From CAYPIE01 sp964410665 (GTDB lineage: Bacteria > Planctomycetota > Planctomycetia > Gemmatales > Gemmataceae), in NCBI GenBank assembly GCA_964410665.1, contig CAYPIE010000016.1, forward strand, positions 24,270-88,269: a DNA stretch of 64,000 nt. Reading direction: 5' to 3'. Shown here piece after piece: positions 44,033 through 51,070 of this stretch; the first letter of the stretch is position 1, and each line of letters starts with the position of its first letter. A model generated the notes under the pieces. That model had not been told where the DNA came from, made no database searches, and saw only the letters and a program-made list of their open reading frames with translations. Position numbers and translations under genes: made by a program.

Positions 44033-44322
44033 CTTGTTTTTTCGCGTATCTGACGTTTTGGCAGTTGCCACTCCTGTTGGCCGTGCTGCTGGCAGCACCA
44101 GACCAACCTCAGGCCAACCCAGTGGATGTGCTTACTCCAGGCCAAAGCAGCCAGGAGGTCAGCCAACAACTGGGGCGGCCTGACCAAATTGCTCGCCAGA
44201 TTCTCCATCGCCGCCATTTCGAACAATGGATTTATCCCCGGCAATCCCTGGTCGTTGAGCTGGTCCGGAAACCCGGACAAGGGCTGGTGGTCGTGCAAAT
44301 TCACAAAAAAATTTTTCGCTAA
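44029..44322 (+). CDS. Small exported protein, SmpA/BamE-like
   Basis: 97 residues beginning with a signal peptide (MTCFFAYLTFWQLPLLLAVL). The rest has the pattern LTPGQSSQEVSQQLGRPDQI followed by FEQWIYP, similar to the SmpA/OmlA (BamE) fold in which 'G-x-s-x-x-e-v-x-x-x-l-G-x-P' is characteristic. No lipobox Cys follows the signal peptide, so it is probably periplasmic rather than a lipoprotein. It overlaps the DHH gene by ATGA, but the two products are unlikely to meet, being in different compartments. Confidence 0.75.
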   Translation: MTCFFAYLTFWQLPLLLAVLLAAPDQPQANPVDVLTPGQSSQEVSQQLGRPDQIARQILHRRHFEQWIYPRQSLVVELVRKPGQGLVVVQIHKKIFR

Positions 44323-44430
44323 CAGCTCAATCTCGCCGCGGCCATGTCGTTCACATCCCCAAGCACGTCTCGACGACTTCGATCATCCCAAGTCCTGTGT
44401 GGCAAATGATTTAAATCTCAACAACCCACC

Positions 44431-44463
44431 CGATGGAACCGATGAACCGGTCCGGTTCCATCG
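44431..44463. repeat. 11-bp inverted repeat downstream of the BamE-like gene; rest of gap
   Basis: CGATGGAACCG (44431-44441) and CGGTTCCATCG (44453-44463) are exact complements around an 11-base loop that itself contains ACCGGT. It could stop or protect the upstream transcript. The rest of the 480-base gap to the DksA gene has no gene; a TATACT at 44528-44533 with a poor -35 (TTTCCT, 16-base spacer) is a weak promoter candidate for DksA. Confidence 0.5.
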
Positions 44464-44803
44464 ATTGGTTGCTAGCCCTAAGGGCACCGCAGGCAATTTT
44501 CACGATTTCCTCTCTTTACTAGTCACCTATACTGTAGGGAGGTTCCGAATACTGGTTTCTACACAGGCATCGGATAGTCGTTCTCGAAAGGAACACTCCC
44601 AACATCTTTGCGTCCTCCCCAGCTCGACTACCTTGCTTCTGGCACCTATTTTGCTGGGGATCATCGTCGAATCGCGAACACCCAATGGTGCGAAGGGACG
44701 CATGGGTCACAATGGGATTCAGGATGCCTCCCGATGTTCTCTAGGACACACGGCTCCCACGGTTACGACCGGACGGAGACCAGACTGATGAAGGTGGTGA
44801 GCC

Positions 44804-45271
44804 ATGGCACGTAATGATGCTCTGGTAAGAATCCAAAAGCTGTTGCTGAATCGCCGCGCCGAGTTGCGGAAGCGTCTCGGGATGGATATGCAAGATATTG
44901 GCCATCTCGAGACCGAGGGCAATCCTGGAGACTCCGCCGACGTTGCGTTTGATGCGGGGACCGAGGAATTGGCTTCGCAATTGGCGGAACTCGAAGCACG
45001 GGAATTACAACAAATTGAGGGAGCCCTGACCAAGCTACAGCAAGGCTCCTACGGCATTTGTGAGGGCTGTGGGGGGAAGATCCCTGTCGTCCGACTCAAA
45101 GCGCTGCCTTACAGTACGCTGTGCATTAATTGCCAGCGTGAACTGGAGGAGGGAGGTGGAGCCTGGCGAGGCGATCAGATGGACGGTTGGGACCGAGTGC
45201 GTGATGCCGGCGATCCCATGGAAGACCGCGAGGTTGACTTGAACGATCTTGAGATTGATATCTCCAAGTAA
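44804..45271 (+). CDS. DksA/TraR-type C4 zinc finger protein
   Basis: 155 residues. An N-terminal coiled coil (ALVRIQKLLLNRRAELRKRL) with an acidic turn (TEGNPGDSADVAFDAGTEEL) is followed by the zinc finger ICEGCGGKIPVVRLKALPYS and CINCQREL. The tail is Asp/Glu-rich. DksA proteins enter the RNA polymerase secondary channel and, with ppGpp, adjust transcription; others in this family have other roles. The acidic pair usual at the coil tip is not identifiable with certainty. A good intrinsic terminator follows. Confidence 0.9.
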   Translation: MARNDALVRIQKLLLNRRAELRKRLGMDMQDIGHLETEGNPGDSADVAFDAGTEELASQLAELEARELQQIEGALTKLQQGSYGICEGCGGKIPVVRLKALPYSTLCINCQRELEEGGGAWRGDQMDGWDRVRDAGDPMEDREVDLNDLEIDISK

Positions 45272-45365
45272 CCCGCTTGCCCGGATCCATGACCACCGTC
45301 ACTCCCGACCTTCGCGCTTCAGTTGCATTGCGCCCAACATGCTTGAACCAGGCAATCGGTAGAAG

Positions 45366-45400
45366 AAACCTGTATCCAGCGAGGATACGGGTTTTTTCCC
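45366..45400 (+). terminator. Intrinsic terminator after the DksA-like gene
   Basis: A 12-bp stem, AAACCTGTATCC (45366-45377) with GGATACGGGTTT (45383-45394), one G-U pair, loop AGCGA, followed by T-rich sequence (TTTTTTCCCTTTT). It lies ~95 bases after the gene, and is the clearest intrinsic terminator in the window. Confidence 0.85.
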
Positions 45401-45535
45401 TTTTATAACGATCCTTCGATCGCCCATTCTTGGCCCATGCGGCAAAAAGTCTGCTCTCACATTTGCTCGGGCGGATACACTTCATCGGGCATTCCCACCA
45501 GATCTTCTGGGATGGCAACTCGAGGAGCATACTTG

Positions 45536-46684
45536 ATGAAACGTCCGATTATGTTGCTACTGGGTGGCCTCTGTGCGTTTGGGAGTGGCTTGGCCGGGAC
45601 CTTGGTCTTGGGTGGGTTACCGCAAGCCACTGCCCAGCCCGAGCCTCCCCTACCCGCCCCGCCCCCAGCCAGCCCTTCCGATCCCCTGCTCGAGCTCAGT
45701 GATCGTTTTGCCGCGATTGTGCGGCAAATCTCTCCCTCGGTGGTGGCCATCGAAGCACGTAAATCGATCGTGGCCAAGAACCCGACGGACACCCAACGGG
45801 CTGTGGAAGAGTCGGGCTCGGGCTTCTTGTTCCGCTGGGAGCAAATCCCTGGATTGCTGGTGCTTACCAATAATCATGTGATCGACCAAGCAACCGACCA
45901 GGACATCACGGTCCACACCGCGGACAATCGTTTGCTGCATCCAACTCGGGTCTGGACCGATCCCGAATCCGACATTGCCGTGCTACAAGTGAACGCCACG
46001 GAGTTGATCCCGGTCGCGTTGGGAGATAGTGACCAAGTGCGGGTCGGGCAGTGGGTATTAGCCTTTGGCAGTCCGTTTGGGCTCAATCAGACGGTCACCC
46101 ATGGCATTATTAGCGCTCGCGAGCGCGGTCAGATTAGCCTTGGCAGTACCATACGCATCAAGGACTTCCTGCAAACCGATGCGGCGATTAACCCAGGTTC
46201 CAGTGGTGGCCCGTTGGTCAATCTACGGGGCGAGGTGATTGGGATAAATACGGCGATCGCCTCACGAAGTGGCAGCCACTCTGGGGTCGCGTTTGCCATC
46301 CCAATCAATCTAGCTTTATCGATCGTGCGGGAACTGGTGCAAAACGGGAAAGTTCAGCGGGGATATCTTGGTGTCCAATTAGCGGCTGCCATGGAGTTAA
46401 CCCAGGCAGAAAAGCTCGGACTGCGTCGGGTTCAAGGCGCCTTGGTCGAAGTGGTCTATCCCAATACTCCGGCAGCGCTGGCAGGTTTGAAGGTGGATGA
46501 TGTGATTCTTCAGGTCGATTCGATTGACGTTCGCAATGAAAATCACCTGATTAATCTAATTAGTTCCCTGCCAGTGGGTCAGCGAGTGAGCTTACAGGTC
46601 TGGCGGAACAAAGCCACACGCTTGACCGAGGTGGTTGTTGGCGACTGGACGAAGGCGCGGAATCAGCTGGCTGAGCTACGTTGA
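45536..46684 (+). CDS. HtrA/DegP-type serine protease with one PDZ domain
   Basis: 382 residues from the ATG at 45536 (AGGAG 8 bases upstream). The N-terminal hydrophobic segment (MKRPIMLLLGGLCAFGSGLA) exports it, and a Pro-rich linker follows. The trypsin-like domain (~55-265) has His114 in TNNHVIDQ, Asp146 in ESDIAVLQ and Ser223 in NPGSSGGPL. One PDZ domain (~280-375) follows with VQLAAAMELTQAEKLGL and NLISSLPVGQRVSLQV. It degrades or refolds damaged periplasmic proteins. Having a single PDZ it is closer to DegS than DegP in plan, but a regulatory role is not shown. Confidence 0.92.
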   Translation: MKRPIMLLLGGLCAFGSGLAGTLVLGGLPQATAQPEPPLPAPPPASPSDPLLELSDRFAAIVRQISPSVVAIEARKSIVAKNPTDTQRAVEESGSGFLFRWEQIPGLLVLTNNHVIDQATDQDITVHTADNRLLHPTRVWTDPESDIAVLQVNATELIPVALGDSDQVRVGQWVLAFGSPFGLNQTVTHGIISARERGQISLGSTIRIKDFLQTDAAINPGSSGGPLVNLRGEVIGINTAIASRSGSHSGVAFAIPINLALSIVRELVQNGKVQRGYLGVQLAAAMELTQAEKLGLRRVQGALVEVVYPNTPAALAGLKVDDVILQVDSIDVRNENHLINLISSLPVGQRVSLQVWRNKATRLTEVVVGDWTKARNQLAELR

Positions 46685-46894
46685 CTCCCCTCACCAAGCG
46701 GAGCGGGTCATGGCGAACGTGTTTCTCGAGGCCAGATGGACCAAGCTGGCAATCAGCGCAGTTACGCCGGGTTGGTCGGGTGAGACGAACGTCTCGCCCC
46801 AGTTGGTCAGGTGACAGTGTTCCACCCACGGAGGAGCAGACCAAGCGCCGGCGGCTTGCCTTAGGACGTCCGCGACCGCGAAGCCAACGATCCC

Positions 46895-46912
46895 GACCAC
46901 CCCCTGGTGGTC
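46895..46912. repeat. Short GC-rich hairpin
   Basis: GACCACC-CCCT-GGTGGTC, a perfect 7-bp stem that can be extended with a two-base bulge. It lies in the gap after htrA and at the 3' side of the minus-strand microprotein. There is no T-tract. Confidence 0.35.
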
Positions 46913-46923
46913 CCGGGAGTGGC

Positions 46924-47034
46924 TTATTCATCGTCATCGGGCTGTGAACGCAGATAGATCATGACGCCGATCAGTGCGACCAGCAATACCGCCATGGTGA
47001 TAACCCCTGTCCAGGAGTAGAGAAAGTCAACCAT
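46924..47034 (-). CDS. 36-residue single-helix membrane microprotein
   Basis: ATG at 47034, stop at 46924. Sequence in parts: MVDFLYSWTGVITMAVLLVA, then LIGVMIYLRSQPDDDE. One hydrophobic helix of ~20 residues is followed by an Arg and an acidic tail, giving a plausible N-out/C-in or reversed orientation. GAGGGA lies a few bases upstream. It stands alone between htrA and mtdB. The helix and charged tail look like real protein rather than a chance frame, but no homology is known to me. The 299 bases between it and mtdB hold no gene; TAAAAT at 47271-47276 is a weak -10. Confidence 0.5.
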   Translation of the reverse strand: MVDFLYSWTGVITMAVLLVALIGVMIYLRSQPDDDE

Positions 47035-47333
47035 AGTTTCCCTCGCCAACTAAGTGGATGTCGTGAAAGCACTCGAGAAAACAACCCAGGTCCCGGATAC
47101 GTCGATCCAGGAACACGTCCACACCAAGCCACGATCGTGGCCCATGAATTCACCACCATCGTTCTATGCAGTCGCCGAGCCGACCGCAAGTGATTGTGAG
47201 TGAAAATCTCTTGGCACGACAGGGGTTAGGCCGCGCCAAAGCCCCCCTGTCGCGCGAACCGAGCAGAGGTTAAAATGGTTTTGTTCCTACGCGGACTTCA
47301 CCCTCGTCCGGGTTTGCCCATGGAGGCGATGTT

Positions 47334-48227
47334 ATGACCACCACTCCGCACGAGAAACCCGCCATCTTGATCCATCTCGACGGCGACGCCCAACCAAGTG
47401 TGTTTGATCGGGTCGTGGCCGTGGATGCCGGGGTCGACCAGATCTTTAGCCACGCACGGATCCGCCCCGAGGAAGTTCGTGGGCTGGTCCATGGCGCAAT
47501 TTTTCCTCGCTCGTCACGCAGTCTGCATCGCACGGCGATTTTCATCGGCGGCAGCGATGTTGCCGCGGCCGAGCAGATACTTGCGGAAGTGCGCGCGGCG
47601 ATGCTCCCTGGCGCAGGTCTCCAGGTTTCGGTGATGCTCGATGCGAGTGGTTCGAATACCACCGCGGCCGCGGCCGTCACGGCCGCCGCACGCCATCTCG
47701 ATCTCAACCATGCTCATGCCCTGGTCTTAGGAGGCACCGGGCCGGTCGGCCAACGCGTCGCCCGGTTGTTGGCCCGTCGGGGCGCCCATGTCCGTATTGG
47801 TTCGCGACAACGCGACCGCGCCGAAGGCGTCTGCCAGATCATTCGCCAACGGGTGCCCGACGCTCAAGTCGAGGCAGTCAGTACTGCTACCTCAGCCGAT
47901 GGGCCTGGCGCGCTGGCCGATCGCGATCTCGTAATCGCCGCCGGTGCCGCGGGAGCTCTATTACTGCCTGAGAAGATGCGACGGGCCGCTGACTCTTTAC
48001 GGGTGGCCATCGACCTCAATGCAGTCCCCCCGGCTGGCATTGAAGGGATTGAGGTCACCGATCGAGCGGTCGAACGCAACGAGGTCATCTGCTATGGGGC
48101 GATTGGCATCGGCGATACCAAGATGAGCATCCATCGGACGGCCCTGACGCGGCTGTTTACCCGCAACGACCAGGTCCTAGATGCCGAGGAGATTTACGAG
48201 ATCGCGACCGAATTGGGTAATCGCTAA
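47334..48227 (+). CDS. mtdB: NAD(P)-dependent methylene-tetrahydromethanopterin dehydrogenase
   Basis: 297 residues. It oxidises methylene-H4MPT to methenyl-H4MPT in formaldehyde oxidation or detoxification, a pathway shared by methylotrophs and many planctomycetes. The start KPAILIHLDGDAQPSVFDRV and VVAVDAGVDQIF are typical of the Mtd N-terminal domain. The Rossmann nucleotide site is LVLGGTGPVGQRVARLLARR, with IGSRQRDRAE after strand 2, and VAIDLNAVPPAGIEGIEVTD is a strong family signature. GGAGG lies about 7 bases before the ATG. Other H4MPT genes (fae, mch, fhcABCD) are not in the window. Confidence 0.93.
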   Translation: MTTTPHEKPAILIHLDGDAQPSVFDRVVAVDAGVDQIFSHARIRPEEVRGLVHGAIFPRSSRSLHRTAIFIGGSDVAAAEQILAEVRAAMLPGAGLQVSVMLDASGSNTTAAAAVTAAARHLDLNHAHALVLGGTGPVGQRVARLLARRGAHVRIGSRQRDRAEGVCQIIRQRVPDAQVEAVSTATSADGPGALADRDLVIAAGAAGALLLPEKMRRAADSLRVAIDLNAVPPAGIEGIEVTDRAVERNEVICYGAIGIGDTKMSIHRTALTRLFTRNDQVLDAEEIYEIATELGNR

Positions 48228-48253
48228 ATGTGCCAGGCCGACGTTTGGCAACG

Positions 48254-48283
48254 CTCTGCCGAACGCAGGGGCGCTCGGCAGAG
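48254..48283. terminator. Possible bidirectional terminator between mtdB and cytochrome gene
   Basis: CTCTGCCGA (48254-48262) and TCGGCAGAG (48275-48283), exact complements with a 12-base loop, lie between two convergent genes. There is no strong T-tract on either side, so factor-independent action is uncertain. Confidence 0.45.
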
Positions 48284-48294
48284 GGCAACTTCAC

Positions 48295-48696
48295 TTACTT
48301 ATGCATCTTGTGGCAGCCACCGCAGGACTTGGTGAGGGCCGTCAGGGATTTGCCCGCCTCGCTGGTATCCATTTTCTCAATCGCTTTGTCGGCATTCTTG
48401 GCATTGGTCAGATACATTCCCGAAAGCTTCTTCCAGGATTCTTCACTCCCTTTCGACGGCTTGTTCTTGGTTAGGTCCATCGCCAGCTTGACCAGCATCT
48501 TCGAATCTTTCTTCAACTCGTCCCACTTGGGCGATTTGAGCTCTTTGAGCATGGTCTTGACCAGCCCACGACCGCTGTTCGCCTTGCGCATGATTTGCTT
48601 GATGGTCGCAACCTTCTCTTCTTCCTCGGCACGGACAACACTGAAAGCGAACAAACTGAGAGCAACCACGCACATACCCAACAACACACGCTTCAT
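48295..48696 (-). CDS. Cytochrome c'-like monohaem protein
   Basis: 133 residues from the ATG at 48696 (AAGGAG 8 bases upstream). A signal peptide (RVLLGMCVVALSLFAFSVVRA) leads into a Lys/Glu-rich helical protein ending in the haem-binding motif CGGCHKMHK. A C-terminal CxxCH on a four-helix body is the cytochrome c' / c556 plan, seen in periplasmic gas-binding or electron-transfer proteins. The exact role is unknown. It converges with mtdB. Confidence 0.87.
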   Translation of the reverse strand: MKRVLLGMCVVALSLFAFSVVRAEEEEKVATIKQIMRKANSGRGLVKTMLKELKSPKWDELKKDSKMLVKLAMDLTKNKPSKGSEESWKKLSGMYLTNAKNADKAIEKMDTSEAGKSLTALTKSCGGCHKMHK

Positions 48697-49019
48697 CGAT
48701 GCTTCTCCTTCGGATCCGTTCAAGGGTGGGGGAAAGCCCACCGCGGGCTTTCATTGCAGCTAATCGGGACGCCGAGCATGGCTGATACGGAGGCTGGCCA
48801 GCCATCACCACCGGTGTTCAACCGCACAAATCGTTGCGATGGTAAGAGCTTGCAACCAGGCTGTCAATAAGCTGCTTCCAGGTTGCGATGGTTTTTTCCC
48901 AACTCTCGACCTCGGAGAACGCGCATGCCGATCGCGTCCGGGTATTCCCCACAAGCCGTCTAGAACGTTTCGCTGATGGTCGAATTGCTCCCTCGTGCGC
49001 CCCTGAGTAGGATGAGGGC
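48697..49019. other. Divergent intergenic region, nothing recognised
   Basis: About 320 bases between the cytochrome gene (minus) and ptsI (plus). I see no convincing gene, promoter pair or repeat in it. Confidence 0.4.
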
Positions 49020-50768
49020 ATGAAAAAGGGTGTGCCCATTTCTCCTGGTGTGGTCGTGGCCCCAGGGTTCCGCCTGGATGCGGGCCTGGGACGACGTACC
49101 CTCACATCCCTGGATGCGGCCGCCGTCTCGGGCGAGCTTACCCGCTTCGAACAAGCCTGCCAGGCCGCGGCCGCCGAACTGGATGTCCTGATTGAGCGTG
49201 TCCGCCGCGAAATTGGTGAGGAAGAAGCTGCGATCTTTCGGGCCCACCGCCTGTTGACCCGAGATCCCGCCCTGATCGGCAAGGTCAAGTCGTTCATTCT
49301 CCAGCAGCATCTGGATGCCCCCAGCGCCCTTCAAGAGACTCTGGACGAGTTCAGCCAACTCTTTGGTCAGATCGCAGACGCCTACCTCCGCGAGCGCCTC
49401 TCGGACATCCGCGATGTGGTGCAGCGGATCATGAACCACCTATCGATCGATCAGATGCACCCCTTGCGGAGTAGTACCGAGCCGGTCATTCTGGTGACCG
49501 AGGAAATCTTGCCCTCCCAGGCAGTCATGTTCGAACGCTTGCCCATTGCCGGGATCGCCACGCAAACGGGTGGCAGTACCAGCCATGCGGCAATCCTGGC
49601 CCGCGCACTCGGGATTCCAGCGGTCTCCGATTTATCCGGGCTGCTCCAGGAGGTGAAAACCGGCGATCTGCTTATCTTGGATGGGCGGGATGGGCATGTG
49701 TTGGTCCACCCTGGTCCCGAGGTAGAGGCCGCCTACCGGAAACTCGCCCGAGAATATGTCGATCTACGCGACCGCCTGATCGAAAATCGGGACGCACCCG
49801 CGGTGACAGCCGACGGGGTCGAACTCGAACTCCTCGCCAACATCAACAGTGTCGCCGATGCCCATACCGCCACGAATGTGGGGGCCACCGGGGTTGGCCT
49901 CTATCGTACCGAGTACCTCTTCCTTACTCACCCCGGGGTGCCCGATGAGGCGGAGCAGTGCGAGGTCTATCGCTCCGTCATCCAAGCCGCACCCCACCAG
50001 CGCGTCACCATCCGCACCCTGGATCTGGGCGGGGACAAGCAAGTACCGTATTTCGGCGCACACCGCGAATCGAATCCGTTTATGGGTTGGCGAAGTATCC
50101 GGCTTACCGTTGCCTTCCCCGAATTTTTCCAGACCCAGCTGAAGGCCATTTTTCGTGCGGGCACCACCGGTGAGGTCAGCGTGCTCTTCCCCATGGTCAG
50201 CACCCTTGAGGAAGTCCGGCGGGTCAAGAAAATCGTCGAACGTACCCGGCTAGCCCTGCAACACGCTGGCATCCCCCATCACGACCGTATCCCCTTGGGC
50301 ATCATGGTCGAGGTGCCCGCAGCAGCCGTGTGCATTGATCAACTGCTCGAGGAAGTTGACTTTGTGAGTATTGGCTCGAATGATCTGATCCAGTATGTGA
50401 TGGCAGCCGATCGCGACAACCCCAAAGTGGCCCACCTTTGTGAACCATTTCAACCGGCCGTATTTCGGATGCTCAAGCAGATCATCGCTGCCTGCCACCA
50501 ACATGGCAAACCGGTGACCTTGTGTGGCGAAATGGCCGGACGACCGCGTTGTCTGCTGCCCCTGGTCGGCATGGGCTTACGCCGCTTCAGTATGAGCCCG
50601 GCGTTTGTGCCAACCCTCAAGGAAATTACCCGCTGTATGACCCTACCCCAAGCCTGGGAGGCCACCCGCCAAGTCCTGCGCTTACGCCTGGTCGAGGAGA
50701 TCCGCGACTATTTGAGTGATCAACTCCAGCGGGTCTGCCCCAATGTTGCCGTCCTGGATACGCACTAA
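49020..50768 (+). CDS. ptsI: Phosphoenolpyruvate-protein phosphotransferase (Enzyme I)
   Basis: 582 residues, full-length EI. AGGA lies 7 bases before the ATG. The phospho-His is His189 in TGGSTSHAAILAR. The PEP-binding barrel has GVGLYRTEYLFL, IRTLDLGGDKQVPYFGAHRE, LGIMVEVPAA, SIGSNDLIQYVMAADRDN and a final LCGEMAG with the active-site Cys. EI passes phosphate from PEP to HPr. No HPr, EIIA or HPr kinase gene lies next to it, so it may serve a regulatory (Ntr-like) or remote PTS. There is no GAF domain, so it is not PtsP. Confidence 0.95.
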   Translation: MKKGVPISPGVVVAPGFRLDAGLGRRTLTSLDAAAVSGELTRFEQACQAAAAELDVLIERVRREIGEEEAAIFRAHRLLTRDPALIGKVKSFILQQHLDAPSALQETLDEFSQLFGQIADAYLRERLSDIRDVVQRIMNHLSIDQMHPLRSSTEPVILVTEEILPSQAVMFERLPIAGIATQTGGSTSHAAILARALGIPAVSDLSGLLQEVKTGDLLILDGRDGHVLVHPGPEVEAAYRKLAREYVDLRDRLIENRDAPAVTADGVELELLANINSVADAHTATNVGATGVGLYRTEYLFLTHPGVPDEAEQCEVYRSVIQAAPHQRVTIRTLDLGGDKQVPYFGAHRESNPFMGWRSIRLTVAFPEFFQTQLKAIFRAGTTGEVSVLFPMVSTLEEVRRVKKIVERTRLALQHAGIPHHDRIPLGIMVEVPAAAVCIDQLLEEVDFVSIGSNDLIQYVMAADRDNPKVAHLCEPFQPAVFRMLKQIIAACHQHGKPVTLCGEMAGRPRCLLPLVGMGLRRFSMSPAFVPTLKEITRCMTLPQAWEATRQVLRLRLVEEIRDYLSDQLQRVCPNVAVLDTH

Positions 50769-50806
50769 AGGACCTCACCGGCCCGCACCGAACAGCCCCT
50801 TTCAGG
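50769..50806 (+). repeat. Direct repeat copy 1 (after ptsI)
   Basis: Begins AGGACCTCACCGG immediately after the ptsI stop and ends CCCCTTTCAGG. Its partner lies 115 bases downstream. The two ends of the unit are identical, while the ~14 bases between them differ. Confidence 0.6.
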
Positions 50807-50883
50807 ATATGGAACAGCCACGTCAATAACAACAAATATAAAAATATCAAATTTTCTCTAGGCTGGTTTTCCTCATTCAACTC

Positions 50884-50922
50884 AGGACCTCACCGGAGTG
50901 ACCCTACGCCCCCCCTTTCAGG
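50884..50922 (+). repeat. Direct repeat copy 2 (before the TPR gene)
   Basis: Same two blocks, AGGACCTCACCGG and CCCCTTTCAGG, in the same orientation and at nearly the same spacing. The stretch between the copies includes an AT-rich segment (around 50823-50865) unlike the rest of the window and holds no gene. Confidence 0.6.
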
Positions 50923-51070
50923 TGACCTTGACCGTATGATTGCCGCTTCCTTACGATGACCGACACTCTCGGCCCCTGGTGGTGGGACCCTGGTGGACGA
51001 TGGGCCGGTGGGAAGCCGGACCTTTGGGCATGGAATCCGGGGATGTCCCTCCCTCGACGCACTCGACAGG

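Noticed and set aside
46895..46912. Hairpin as the htrA terminator
   Set aside because: It is 210 bases after the stop and lacks a T-tract, so it is listed only as a hairpin.
46681..46947. Plus- and minus-strand open frames after htrA
   Set aside because: Basic, Arg/Pro-rich translations without start signals; typical of chance frames in GC-rich DNA.
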